The notes below the pieces were generated by a model. The model did no database searches, was not told the DNA's origin, and worked only from the letters and a program-made list of their open reading frames with translations. Positions 55,005-64,000 of a stretch of 64,000 nt of DNA are shown here, piece by piece. Source of the stretch: Yoonia sp. SS1-5 (GTDB taxonomy: Bacteria > Pseudomonadota > Alphaproteobacteria > Rhodobacterales > Rhodobacteraceae); NCBI RefSeq assembly GCF_038443705.2, contig NZ_CP151767.2:4021501-4085500 (forward strand). The letters are read 5' to 3'. Made by a program: the position numbers and the translations under genes. Position 1 is the stretch's first letter. Every line of letters begins with the position of its first letter.

Positions 55005-56702
55005 ATGGCGGCAATGTTTGACTCTATCTCAAAGTTGATTGGCAGCGTGTTTTCGGACTGGCGGATGACCTGTGTCGACGCTTTACGGGTTATTAAGACA
55101 CGTGGCCCCAGCCAGATACAGTTTTGGTTCATCGCCCTTGCCATCGGCATCACCGGAGGCGTGGCAGCCGTGTTGTTCCGGCTTGGGATCGAGACCGCGC
55201 AATCATATCTTTACGGCACGGATGGTCGCGACAGTTTTGCCAGCATGGTGGCCGAACTGGCGTGGTATCAGATTCTGATTATCCCAATCATGGGTGGTTT
55301 GTGTGTCGGGGTGATCCTGACCCGGTTTACGCCGGATGGCCGCGTACGGTCTGTCGCGGATGTCATCGAAGGGGCAGCCCTGAACGAAGGTCGGGTGGAA
55401 CGCAGGGCCGGTCTGGCGTCAGCGGCGGCATCGCTAATCACCTTGTCCAGCGGCGGATCAAGCGGGCGCGAGGGGCCCGTCGTCCACTTGGCAGCTGTGA
55501 TTTCGACCACGGTCAGCCGGTGGATACGGGCCAACGGGATCACAGGCCGAGATCTGTTGGGATGTGGGGTGGCCGCAGCCGTATCAGCCAGCTTTAACGC
55601 CCCAATTGCCGGGGCGCTTTTCGCGCTTGAGGTTATCTTGCGCCATTTTGCCATGCATGCCTTTGCCCCGATTGTGATCGCATCCGCCGCAGGAACGGTC
55701 GTCAACCGGCTGGCCTTTGGTGACGTGACCGAATTCATGCTGGAAGGAAAGAATGCGCTGGCCTTCTACGTGGAATTGCCGGCGTTCCTGCTGCTTGGCC
55801 TGATTTGCGGGTTGGTCGCGGTCATCTTGATGAAGACCATCTTCTGGGCCGAGAATTTTGCCAGTTACATGCAAGAGAGGACGGGCCTGCCGGCCTTCCT
55901 GCGCCCAGCGGTTGCGGGTGGCTTGCTGGGCCTTTTGGCGATCTGGTTTCCACATATCATCGGCGTGGGGTACGAGACGACCTCGGCAGCCTTGACGGGC
56001 AGCCTTTTGCTGCATGAGGCGATTGTGTTTGTTGTGTTAAAGGTGATTGCCGTGGCGATCACCATGGGCGGTCGGATGGGGGGCGGCGTCTTTTCGCCCT
56101 CGCTGATGGTGGGGGCGCTGACCGGTCTCGCCTTTGGTATTATCGCCACGGCTGTGTTTCCGACGGTTTCCGGCGAGGGGACGCTTTATGCGCTGGCCGG
56201 CATGGGTGCGGTTGCGGCGGCCGTGCTGGGGGCGCCCATATCAACAACATTGATTGTGTTCGAACTGACAGGCGACTGGCAAACCGGTCTTGCGGTCATG
56301 GTGTCTGTTTCGCTGTCCACAGCGCTGTCATCGCGTCTGGTGGACCGGTCATTTTTCCTGACACAGTTGGAACGGCGCAACGTGCATCTGGCGGCCGGAC
56401 CGCAATCCTACCTGCTTGCGACCTTCCGGGTCTCGACAGTGATGCGCGACAAGGACGCACCAAATGCCGCCGCTGCTGATGCCTGTTGGGACCTGATCGC
56501 CGAGGGCACCTATATTGATGGCAATGCTACGTTGGAACAGGCCATGCCGCTGTTTGAGCAGTCAGGGTACAGCTTTGTTCCGGTTGTGACCCTGGCGGGC
56601 GAAAACGCACCGCCCGAATTGTGGGGGGCGCTGTTTCAGGTCGATGCGTTGAAGGCAATGAACAAGGCGCTGGCCGATACGGCGGCCGAGGAACATTCCT
56701 GA
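55005..56702 (+). CDS. ClC-family chloride channel or transporter
   Basis: A 565-residue membrane protein with the selectivity filter motifs: SSGGSSGREGPVVHL (the GREGP glutamate is the usual gate) and GRMGGGVFSPSLMVG (GxFxP). A further helix pair holds AAVLGAPISTTLIVFELTGDW. The last 90 or so residues look like a weak CBS pair. Starts at 55014 (ATG) and 54966 (TTG) are possible alternatives. The gating glutamate suggests an H+/Cl- exchanger, but this is not certain. Confidence 0.9.
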   Translation: MAAMFDSISKLIGSVFSDWRMTCVDALRVIKTRGPSQIQFWFIALAIGITGGVAAVLFRLGIETAQSYLYGTDGRDSFASMVAELAWYQILIIPIMGGLCVGVILTRFTPDGRVRSVADVIEGAALNEGRVERRAGLASAAASLITLSSGGSSGREGPVVHLAAVISTTVSRWIRANGITGRDLLGCGVAAAVSASFNAPIAGALFALEVILRHFAMHAFAPIVIASAAGTVVNRLAFGDVTEFMLEGKNALAFYVELPAFLLLGLICGLVAVILMKTIFWAENFASYMQERTGLPAFLRPAVAGGLLGLLAIWFPHIIGVGYETTSAALTGSLLLHEAIVFVVLKVIAVAITMGGRMGGGVFSPSLMVGALTGLAFGIIATAVFPTVSGEGTLYALAGMGAVAAAVLGAPISTTLIVFELTGDWQTGLAVMVSVSLSTALSSRLVDRSFFLTQLERRNVHLAAGPQSYLLATFRVSTVMRDKDAPNAAAADACWDLIAEGTYIDGNATLEQAMPLFEQSGYSFVPVVTLAGENAPPELWGALFQVDALKAMNKALADTAAEEHS

Positions 56703-56712
56703 CAGGGTGGGG

Positions 56713-57054
56713 CTAGATTTTCTCGACCGCGACCTTTGAGGGATAGAAGGCCAGATAATCCTTGATCTCAGCGACAGCCGCGATCGGGTCTTCGTAGGAC
56801 CATACCGCATCCGCAATCGGGCCGCTTTTGGCGACGATGGAATAGTAGCTGGCCTTGCCTTTGAACGGGCAGGTGGATGTTGTCTCGCTCGGTTCCAGAA
56901 AGGCCATCGCGATGTCAGCACGTGGGAAATAGATCACGGGCGGATAATCCCCTTCGGTCAGTTCCAGCGCATTGGTGCTTTCCCCAAGGACAGCGCCGCC
57001 GGCGCGGACTGACCATGTCCCGGTTGCGGGGCGAATTTTGATCTCATTGGCCAT
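56713..57054 (-). CDS. DUF427 domain protein
   Basis: A 113-residue single-domain protein: IKIRPATGTWSVRAGGAVLGES, YFPRADIAMAFLEPS, TSTCPFKGKASYYSI and IKDYLAFYPSKVAVE. These match DUF427 throughout, including the CPFKGKA motif. The family role is unknown. Convergent with the ClC gene, with 10 bp between stops. Confidence 0.92.
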   Translation of the reverse strand: MANEIKIRPATGTWSVRAGGAVLGESTNALELTEGDYPPVIYFPRADIAMAFLEPSETTSTCPFKGKASYYSIVAKSGPIADAVWSYEDPIAAVAEIKDYLAFYPSKVAVEKI

Positions 57055-57117
57055 TGTGATGTCCTTTCAATATTCCATCCGGGCGCAACCCTAGTCGCAG
57101 AAGATGGCAGTTTTTCG

Positions 57118-58902
57118 TCAAAGTGGGGCGCAGGCCTGCCGCAACCAACTTTCCGTTGGCTGATCCAGCCGCCCGGCCAGAAGCGCGACCGTATCGGCAT
57201 GATAGCGATCAATCCAGTCCCGTTCTGCATTGCCGAGAAGATTGACGTCGATCAGCCGCCTGTCGAACGGCACATATGTCAGTGTTTCGAACGACAGCAT
57301 CTTGCGCCCGTCATCGCCCGGGATCGGCGTGGCCTTGCGCGCGACGATGAGGTTTTCGATGCGGATCCCAAAGGCGCCCTCGCGGTAATATCCCGGCTCG
57401 TTGGACAGGATCATGCCTTCCTCAATCGCCACCTGTGACCGGCGCGACAGGTTTTGCGGCCCTTCATGCACGCTAAGATAACTGCCAACCCCATGCCCGG
57501 TGCCGTGATCATAGTCCATGCCGACCATCCACAGCGGAGCACGCGCCAAGGCATCCAAATGCTGCCCGCCAACCCCGGTAGGAAATTGGATGCGGCTAAT
57601 CGCGATCATGCCTTGCAGGACGTGGGTGTAACACTGCCTGTGCTCATCGCCCGGCGTTCCGATGGCGATGGTGCGTGTAATGTCTGTGGTCCCGTCCACA
57701 TATTGCCCGCCGCTATCGACAAGCAGCAGATTATCCTGATCCAGCTTGCGATTGGTGTCGTCGGTGACCCGGTAATGCACGATGGCCCCATTTGGCCCTG
57801 CGCCACTGATTGTTTCAAAGCTGATATCGCGCAGCATGTTGGTGTCGCGCCGGAACCCTTCAAGGGCTTTGACAACGTCGATCTCGGTCAGTTTGCCGCT
57901 TGGGGCTTCGGCATCCAGCCATGCCAGAAACCGGACCATGGCGACCGCGTCGCGTTCATGGGCGGCCTTGGCGCCGGCGATCTCTGCTGTGTTTTTCCTC
58001 GCTTTCGGAAGGACGCAAGGGTCACGCTTTTCGATGATGTCGAGGCCGGCCGCATGCAATGTCCGCAGGATCAGGTGCGGGCAGCTTTGCGGATCAATCC
58101 GAACCGGTCCCGGCAGTGCTGCAACCCCGTCGATGAATGTATCCACGTCATGAACGGTCACATCAGGTCCCAGATGTGCTGCGATGTCGCGGGTCTTGGA
58201 TGGTGCGGCGAATAGATCGACATGGCCGTTTTCAAACAGGATGGCGAAGGCCTGTGGCACAGGGTTTCGTTCAATATCGGTGCCGCGGATATTCAGCAGC
58301 CACGCGATGCTGTCTGGCAATGTCAGAATAGCTGCAGCAGCGCCCAGATCTGCGGCAAGGCGGGCGCGCTTGTCGGCATGACTTTCGCCTGCATGTTCCA
58401 GCGGGTGGGCCGCAAAGGGTTCGGCTGGGGGGGCAGGTTGATCATCCCAGATCTGATCCACCAGATTGCTCAGCGGTTTGAGGGTCGCCTGATCCAGCGC
58501 TTTTTGCAGGCGCCGGATTTCCTGCGCCGTATGAAGCCACGGATCATAGCCGATGATCCCGCCATCAGGCAGGTGCGCGTTCAGCCAGCCCGCAAGCTGC
58601 GTTTCCGGCCAATGAACAGGTGTGAAATCCTCTGCGACCTGTGCGCGAACCTGCACCCGGTAGCGCCCATCAATGAAGATACCGGCCCTGTCATGCAGCA
58701 CAGCGCAAAACCCGGCCGAGCCGGAAAAGCCGGTCAACCATTCCAGCCGGGCATCGCGAGGCGCAACATATTCGCCCTGATGCGCATCTGCCCGGGGAAC
58801 CAGAAAGCCATCCACATCACGCCTTTTCATCAGATCGCGCAGGGCTTTCAGCCGGGGTGGCCCTTGATCGGGTGAGGATGAGGCTTCAAATGTCTGAAAC
58901 AT
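57118..58902 (-). CDS. pepP: Xaa-Pro aminopeptidase (aminopeptidase P, M24B)
   Basis: A 594-residue protein of the long three-domain type, with two creatinase-like N-terminal domains and a pita-bread catalytic domain. Metal ligands are seen in LLVDSGGQYVDGTTDITRT (two Asp), HGTGHGVGSYL (His), SNEPGYYREGAFGIRIEN (Glu) and the second Glu in that block. It removes N-terminal residues ahead of proline. Cytoplasmic; no signal peptide. Confidence 0.93.
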   Translation of the reverse strand: MFQTFEASSSPDQGPPRLKALRDLMKRRDVDGFLVPRADAHQGEYVAPRDARLEWLTGFSGSAGFCAVLHDRAGIFIDGRYRVQVRAQVAEDFTPVHWPETQLAGWLNAHLPDGGIIGYDPWLHTAQEIRRLQKALDQATLKPLSNLVDQIWDDQPAPPAEPFAAHPLEHAGESHADKRARLAADLGAAAAILTLPDSIAWLLNIRGTDIERNPVPQAFAILFENGHVDLFAAPSKTRDIAAHLGPDVTVHDVDTFIDGVAALPGPVRIDPQSCPHLILRTLHAAGLDIIEKRDPCVLPKARKNTAEIAGAKAAHERDAVAMVRFLAWLDAEAPSGKLTEIDVVKALEGFRRDTNMLRDISFETISGAGPNGAIVHYRVTDDTNRKLDQDNLLLVDSGGQYVDGTTDITRTIAIGTPGDEHRQCYTHVLQGMIAISRIQFPTGVGGQHLDALARAPLWMVGMDYDHGTGHGVGSYLSVHEGPQNLSRRSQVAIEEGMILSNEPGYYREGAFGIRIENLIVARKATPIPGDDGRKMLSFETLTYVPFDRRLIDVNLLGNAERDWIDRYHADTVALLAGRLDQPTESWLRQACAPL

Positions 58903-58931
58903 ATGTCTAATTCCGAAAATCAGGCGCGACG

Positions 58932-60812
58932 TTAGCTGGCCTTGCGCAGGCCCAGAACGCGCGCACGCTTGCGCGGATCCGTGTCAAAGAGGCTGGCCAA
59001 TTGCTCCGTCATCGCCCCGGCTAGCTGTTCCACATCCGTAATGGTGACCGCACGTTCGTAATACCGTGTCACGTCATGGCCGATGCCGATGGCCACCAGT
59101 TCAACGGCCTTGCGCTTTTCAACCATACCAATGACGTCGCGCAGGTGTTTTTCCAGATAATTCGCGGGGTTAACGGACAATGTTGAATCATCGACCGGTG
59201 CGCCGTCCGAGATGACCATCAACACCTTACGCTGCTCACCGCGTGCCAACATACGCCGATGCGCCCATTCAAGCGCCTCGCCGTCGATGTTTTCCTTCAA
59301 CAGGCCCTCTTTCATCATCAGACCCAGATTAGGGCGGGTCCGGCGCCATGGCGCGTCGGCTGATTTGTACACAATGTGGCGCAGATCGTTGAGTCGGCCT
59401 GGCGTTGCGGCACGCCCGTCCTGCAGCCATTTTTCCCGGCTTTGGCCGCCTTTCCACGCCTTGGTGGTAAAGCCAAGGATTTCCACCTTCACATCACATC
59501 GTTCGAGGGTGCGGGCCATGACATCGGCACAGATTGCCGCGATAGAGATCGGGCGGCCCCGCATTGATCCCGAATTGTCCAGAAGCAGGGTCACAACCGT
59601 GTCCCGGAACTCGGTATCCTTTTCGACCTTGAAGGAAAGCGGAGTCGTGGGTGAGGCGACGATGCGGGCCAGACGACCAGCATCCAGAATGCCCTCTTCG
59701 CGGTCAAACTCCCACGACCTGTTCTGCTGGGCCTGCAGGCGGCGCTGCAATTTGTTGGCAAGGCGCGATACCGCCCCTTTCAGCGGTTCGAGTTGCTGAT
59801 CCAGATAGGCGCGCAGGCGTTCCAGTTCGACCGGTTCGGCCAAATCCTCGGCCCCGATTTCCTCGTCAAATTCGGTGGTGGCGACCTTGTAGTCGGGATC
59901 GGCGTCCGAAATGGGTTGCGGGGCAGGCGGCTCCAACGGGGCCTCGCCCTCGGGCATTTCGGTTTCTTCGCCCATTTCGGCGTCAGCCTGATCATCCATG
60001 CTGACCTCGGCCTGGGACGCATCCTGCTGTTCTTCCTGGCTTTGCTCGGGTGAGGCTTCGGCGTCTTCGCCCTCGCTATCATCATCACCGGTGCTGTCGG
60101 GCTCGTCCTCTTGATCGTCGGTGCCGTCTTCGGCCTCGTCTTCCTGATCATCATCGAGGCTGTCAGGGTCGTCACCCAATTGGTCGCCATAGCCCATGTC
60201 GCTGATCAGTTGGCGCGCAAATTTCGCAAAGGCCTGTTGGTCATTCAAAGTGTCCGACAGGCTTTCAAGCGTGCCGCCGCAATGGTCCTCGATAAAGCCG
60301 CGCCACAGCTCCATCACGTTATCGGCCCCTTTGGGCATGTCGCGGCCCGTTGCCAGATGGCGGATCAGATAGCCTGCGGCCACGGATAGCGGCGCGTCGG
60401 CTGCCTGCGTGATCTGGTCATAGCCCTTGCGCATCGCCTCGTTACCGATCTTGGCGTCAATGTTGCCGGCGGTGCCGGGCATATATTGCGCGCCGACGGC
60501 CTCAATCCGGGCGGCTTCCATCGCCTCGTAAAGGTCTTGCGCCATTTGCCCCTGCGGCATGTAGCGGGCAGCGACTTTTGGGTCGTGAAACTTGTGGCGC
60601 AGGGCAAATGCGTCGGCGGTCCCGCGGGCCAGCAACACCTCGTCCTTGGTCATCCGGCGACTGACCTGCGGCAGACGGATGGTGTCGGCGGTCTGACCCG
60701 CCGGATCAACCGAATAGGTGACGGCCAGTTCCGGGTCGTCAGCCATGACCTTGGTGGCTTCGGCCAAGGCTTTCTTGAACGGATCAGCAGGGTTATCGGT
60801 AGGTTTGCTCAT
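58932..60812 (-). CDS. cobT: cobaltochelatase subunit CobT
   Basis: A 626-residue subunit of the aerobic cobaltochelatase CobNST, which inserts cobalt into hydrogenobyrinic acid a,c-diamide. Residues 1-210 are helical, 212-290 form a very acidic Asp/Glu/Gln stretch, and the C-terminus is a vWA domain with the MIDAS motif DNSGSMRG starting at Asp412. Works with the AAA+ subunit CobS encoded about 1.4 kb upstream on the same strand; CobN is not in the window. Confidence 0.95.
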   Translation of the reverse strand: MSKPTDNPADPFKKALAEATKVMADDPELAVTYSVDPAGQTADTIRLPQVSRRMTKDEVLLARGTADAFALRHKFHDPKVAARYMPQGQMAQDLYEAMEAARIEAVGAQYMPGTAGNIDAKIGNEAMRKGYDQITQAADAPLSVAAGYLIRHLATGRDMPKGADNVMELWRGFIEDHCGGTLESLSDTLNDQQAFAKFARQLISDMGYGDQLGDDPDSLDDDQEDEAEDGTDDQEDEPDSTGDDDSEGEDAEASPEQSQEEQQDASQAEVSMDDQADAEMGEETEMPEGEAPLEPPAPQPISDADPDYKVATTEFDEEIGAEDLAEPVELERLRAYLDQQLEPLKGAVSRLANKLQRRLQAQQNRSWEFDREEGILDAGRLARIVASPTTPLSFKVEKDTEFRDTVVTLLLDNSGSMRGRPISIAAICADVMARTLERCDVKVEILGFTTKAWKGGQSREKWLQDGRAATPGRLNDLRHIVYKSADAPWRRTRPNLGLMMKEGLLKENIDGEALEWAHRRMLARGEQRKVLMVISDGAPVDDSTLSVNPANYLEKHLRDVIGMVEKRKAVELVAIGIGHDVTRYYERAVTITDVEQLAGAMTEQLASLFDTDPRKRARVLGLRKAS

Positions 60813-60891
60813 GGTGGCGCGTCCGGGCGTGGTTTCGCGGCCAAACTAAAGGGCAGGTGAGGCAATGACCAGACCGATCAGGGCATCTGCG

Positions 60892-61572
60892 TCAATCAAG
60901 CGGCCAGTCCGCGCGGATCGTATCGCAGATTTCAGGCAAGCTATCTGCATAGCTTAGATTTTCGAGCGGATAGGCCCCGGGTGCCAGACGTCCGGATTGC
61001 TCAAACACCCTGTCATCATCCCGTTCCGCACCTGTCGCCGGATCAATCTGCGGCGGCGTACCTGTCACAACATAGCGCCCGTTCAGAAGATTGACATCGC
61101 AAGAGAATGTACTGTTGTCGATCCGGTCATATGTCGAAAACGTTTCGCCCGCGACCAGCAGCGTTTTATCACGTGCAGCGATTGTTATCGCATGCTCCCA
61201 AGGTTCGCGGCCGGATCCGGTTTGCATCGCGGTGATCCGCAGGGACCCGTTTTCCAAAGCTTCAAGGATTGGCAGGTCGCCAAATAGGCCACCGGTCCAT
61301 ACGGCCCCCGGGACAACCATCAATGCGGATTTCTGGTCGTTTAGGACATGCGGAAAGATATACAGATCGACGGTGCCGATATCGCGCTGGCTGGCAATCA
61401 ACATGACCCGTTCGCACCCCAGATCGGGCGTCAGATCAATGCAAAGCATATCAATGACATGCCCCAGGATAGACGTCGGGTGGGGCGTCTGCGCAAGCGT
61501 GGCGGACGGGACGAAGACCGTCACCAAATAAGCAAGATATGCCGCGCCTGCGCCTTGTATTCTCATGATCAT
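60892..61572 (-). CDS. secreted hypothetical protein
   Basis: A 226-residue protein with a signal peptide (cleavage likely after LAQ near residue 28). The mature part has four cysteines (MLCIDLTPDLGCER, FSCDVN, EICDTI) and no domain I recognise. It sits between cobS and cobT on the same strand with a 57-bp gap to the next small gene. Likely periplasmic. Confidence 0.6.
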   Translation of the reverse strand: MIMRIQGAGAAYLAYLVTVFVPSATLAQTPHPTSILGHVIDMLCIDLTPDLGCERVMLIASQRDIGTVDLYIFPHVLNDQKSALMVVPGAVWTGGLFGDLPILEALENGSLRITAMQTGSGREPWEHAITIAARDKTLLVAGETFSTYDRIDNSTFSCDVNLLNGRYVVTGTPPQIDPATGAERDDDRVFEQSGRLAPGAYPLENLSYADSLPEICDTIRADWPLD

Positions 61573-61629
61573 TTCATCCCGCGCTGTCTGGTATCGGTAG
61601 CCAACACAGTAGGCGCGTGGACGCCGTGA

Positions 61630-62019
61630 TCAACTCAAAAGGAAAGCGGTGCAGTCGCGGGTCAGCCGGTCTGCGGTTTGGGTGGCCCACGCCGCATCCG
61701 CGGGGTCGTCATTGAACGTCGCACGGGTCAGCAGCGCCGATTGCGCCAGCTTCGCCGAGATGCGCCAATGCAAAACCTCGCGCCCCATGTCTTCGGGCAT
61801 GACCGCTTCGATCAACTGCAGAACGGTTGCCCGCTGTGCCTTGGTGCGTTCTGATGCAACCCCGTCAAACATCCATTGATATTCCATCACCGCCGATAAC
61901 CGCCCCGCACAGGCCGCAAAAGTCTGCAATTGCTGGTGTTCCGTCGCGCGGGCAGGGCCTGCCAACACCGCGGTGGTGAGCGTCAAAATCAAACCAAGAG
62001 TTCGCATACCGCACATCAT
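61630..62019 (-). CDS. small secreted hypothetical protein
   Basis: A 129-residue protein with a signal peptide (MRTLGLILTLTTAVLAGPARA, start MCGM or MR a few codons later). The mature part is helical with two cysteines (FAACAGRLS and RDCTAFLLS). No family recognised. Together with the previous gene it separates cobT from cobS. Confidence 0.6.
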   Translation of the reverse strand: MMCGMRTLGLILTLTTAVLAGPARATEHQQLQTFAACAGRLSAVMEYQWMFDGVASERTKAQRATVLQLIEAVMPEDMGREVLHWRISAKLAQSALLTRATFNDDPADAAWATQTADRLTRDCTAFLLS

Positions 62020-62240
62020 ACGAACATGCTGGTAAAGAAATGGCTCAAAAATAAGGCGTTCTGAAAACTTTCTTTATAACCTGTTGCGGCTATGCGTTGT
62101 TTGACCGCCGCACTGGTCGCCGATGATCATGCAAATCAAGCGGAACGGTCGCACATTCTTGGGCAACTCACAGGATAGCGGTATCGCGACAGATCCCGCT
62201 GACGGGAGGGTCGAAAGATCGTGACATGATCGCGTGTCAG

Positions 62241-63227
62241 CTAGCCTAGGCTGAGGCTCGCCGCACTTTCCGGCAATTCCTCGTCAAAGCAGCGCTGGTA
62301 GAACTCCGCAACTGTCTGACGCTCCAGCTCGTCACATTTGTTCAGGAAGGACAAGCGGAACGCATAACCGACATCATTGAAGATCCGCGCGTTTTCGGCC
62401 CAGGACAGCACCGTCCGGGGTGACATTACCGTGCTAAGGTCGCCATTCATGAATGCCGTCCGGGTCAGATCGGCCACTGTGACCATCTGGCTGATGATCT
62501 TGCGACCGGTTTCGGTGTTGAAATGCGGTGACTTGGACAGGATGATCGCGGCCTCGGCATCGTGGCTGAGATAGTTCAGCGTTGCCACAAGCGACCACCG
62601 GTCCATCTGGGCCTGGTTGATCTGCTGGGTGCCGTGGTAGAGACCCGTCGTGTCGCCCAGACCCACAGTGTTGGCTGTGGCAAACAAGCGGAAGTATGGG
62701 TTGGGCGTGATAATCTCGTTCTGATCCATCAGGGTTAGTTTGCCGTCTGTTTCCAGCACCCGCTGGATCACGAACATCACGTCGGCCCGGCCCGCATCGT
62801 ATTCGTCAAAGACGATGGCAACCGGGTTGCGCAATGCCCATGGCAGAATGCCTTCGTGAAATTCGGTCACCTGCACCCCGTCGCGCAGCTTGATCGCGTC
62901 CTTGCCGATCAGGTCAATCCGGCTGATGTGGCTATCAAGGTTGACCCGTACAGCAGGCCAGTTCAGGCGGGCGGCGACCTGTTCGATATGGGTCGATTTC
63001 CCCGTCCCGTGATACCCTTGGATCATCACGCGCCGATTGTATCCAAAACCTGCCAGGATGGCCAAGGTCGTGTCCGGATCAAACTTGTAGGTGCTGTCGA
63101 TTTCCGGCACGCGGTCCGACCGCTCTGCAAAGCCTTTGATTTTCATCTCGCTGTCGATGCCGAAAACCTCGCGGACAGAGATTTCTTCGGTGGGCTTTGC
63201 TTGCATATCGGTTGTGCCGTCGGCCAT
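62241..63227 (-). CDS. cobS: cobaltochelatase subunit CobS (AAA+ ATPase)
   Basis: A 328-residue AAA+ protein. Walker [10 protein letters not shown] lies at 71-79 and Walker [11 protein letters not shown] at about 137-146, followed by the sensor segment [19 protein letters not shown]. It forms a chaperone-like ring with CobT to drive cobalt insertion by CobN. The 222-bp gap to the next minus-strand gene shows no cobalamin riboswitch. Confidence 0.96.
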   Translation of the reverse strand: MADGTTDMQAKPTEEISVREVFGIDSEMKIKGFAERSDRVPEIDSTYKFDPDTTLAILAGFGYNRRVMIQGYHGTGKSTHIEQVAARLNWPAVRVNLDSHISRIDLIGKDAIKLRDGVQVTEFHEGILPWALRNPVAIVFDEYDAGRADVMFVIQRVLETDGKLTLMDQNEIITPNPYFRLFATANTVGLGDTTGLYHGTQQINQAQMDRWSLVATLNYLSHDAEAAIILSKSPHFNTETGRKIISQMVTVADLTRTAFMNGDLSTVMSPRTVLSWAENARIFNDVGYAFRLSFLNKCDELERQTVAEFYQRCFDEELPESAASLSLG

Positions 63228-63447
63228 CTTTCAAACGCCTCTATTGATCACCTATCTATGCGGCACGGCATGCCCGATTATGGCAGGTGCCGCAAGTGGT
63301 CCGACAGGCGTTTTTGTCGCACAGGTCGTCAGGGGGATGGGGGCGGCCGCTCGGGGATCTTACCAACGCTATATGGCATTCACGTCAAAGTGCATGGTCT
63401 GAAACAGGGTGATCGCGTATCGTCGCAGGAGTTTTCGGAGACCAGTT

Positions 63448-63909
63448 ATGCATCGTCGTCAGTTTATCATTGCCAGCCTGTGCGCATCAGCGACACCATT
63501 GGCCCTGCAGGCCGGGACGGATTTCGAAGTGACCCGGACGGATGCAGGATGGCGCGCAATGCTGACCGATCTGGAATACCGTGTCATGCGGCAGGAAGGG
63601 ACAGAGCGGTCCGGCACCAGCCCACTGGACAAGAATTATGCCGCGGGCATCTATCATTGCCGCGGATGCGACCTGCCGCTTTATCCATCCTCGACAAAAT
63701 ATGACAGCCGCACGGGCTGGCCCAGCTTTTATGCCAGTTTCAAGGACGCCATCGGCACCAAGCTTGATCGCAAACTTCTGGCCGTGCGCACCGAAGTCCA
63801 TTGTCGGCGCTGTGGCAGTCACCTGGGGCATATCTTTGCGGATGGGCCCCCACCGACAGGTCAGCGGCATTGCCTGAATGGTGTCAGCCTGGTGTTTCGG
63901 GCAGCCTGA
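63448..63909 (+). CDS. msrB: exported peptide methionine-R-sulfoxide reductase
   Basis: A 153-residue MsrB. An N-terminal signal (MHRRQFIIASLCASATPLALQA, with an RR pair that could be Tat-type) precedes the domain. Zinc knuckles CRGC and CRRC, the GWPSFYAS motif, and RHCLNGVSL with the catalytic Cys are present. It would repair oxidised methionine in periplasmic proteins. The start at 63448 follows GGAG. Divergent from cobS. Confidence 0.9.
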   Translation: MHRRQFIIASLCASATPLALQAGTDFEVTRTDAGWRAMLTDLEYRVMRQEGTERSGTSPLDKNYAAGIYHCRGCDLPLYPSSTKYDSRTGWPSFYASFKDAIGTKLDRKLLAVRTEVHCRRCGSHLGHIFADGPPPTGQRHCLNGVSLVFRAA

Positions 63910-64000
63910 TCACGCCGTCCGCACAGTGCGGCCTTATTTTGGACAGATTCGCGATTTTGGCCCCGTTGTCGCTCAACCCTTAAGTGTGATCGTCTGCGAT

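Noticed and set aside
62020..62240. Cobalamin riboswitch near cobS
   Set aside because: The gap lies downstream of cobS rather than upstream, and no B12-box-like sequence is visible in it or in the cobS-msrB gap.

Overview
The window is a 64 kb piece of a high-GC alphaproteobacterial chromosome. It most likely comes from the family Rhodobacteraceae (roseobacter/Rhodobacter group). The signs are a full division and cell wall (dcw) cluster with DUF2484 genes between murC and murB, a long Pro/Ala/Gln-rich FtsZ linker, the aerobic cobaltochelatase genes cobS and cobT, and a DUF1127 gene followed by a tandem array of CCUCCUCCC hairpins of the CcsR or cuckoo RNA type. The genus cannot be read from the sequence alone.

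Layout. Positions 1-12,300 hold mixed housekeeping genes: a partial KefB-type antiporter, an Lrp regulator divergent from hppD, a large PilM/GspL-like protein with a PilP/GspC-like C-terminus, metY, a VOC protein, a nuclease-like lipoprotein, a glycosyltransferase-like protein, and an HWE histidine kinase facing a receiver-domain protein. Positions 12,384-17,759 carry hisB, hisH, hisA, hisF and hisE, interleaved with small envelope and DUF genes. Positions 17,770-23,315 hold a CoA-binding protein, a YHS protein, a zinc-ribbon protein, rlmB, tRNA-Tyr, the hairpin RNA array with its DUF1127 gene, mrp, an acetyltransferase and an SH3 lipoprotein.

Positions 23,985-54,175 are the dcw cluster and its extension: mraZ, rsmH, ftsL, ftsI, murE, murF, mraY, murD, ftsW, murG, murC, murB, ddl, ftsQ, ftsA, ftsZ, lpxC, bamD, recN. 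Most are on the plus strand with tiny gaps or 4-nt overlaps, so translation is probably coupled. The run is broken in three places. Between mraY and murD sit a membrane-anchored TPR protein and a complete IS481-family insertion with a 7-bp target duplication. Between murD and ftsW sits an oppositely oriented flavoprotein gene. Between murC and murB sit an unrecognised 521-residue protein and four small membrane proteins, the last with its own palindrome-flanked promoter. Positions 55,005-63,909 hold a ClC channel, DUF427, aminopeptidase P, cobT, two secreted unknowns, cobS and an exported MsrB.

The strongest non-coding signal is the seven-hairpin array at 20,661-20,964. Other notable signals are repeated TGGGA-type boxes and a perfect 14-bp hairpin upstream of mraZ, a 19-bp perfect palindrome after mraY, and paired TTGAACA/TGTTCAA operators at 44,074-44,116. 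No CRISPR array, prophage or rRNA operon was seen.
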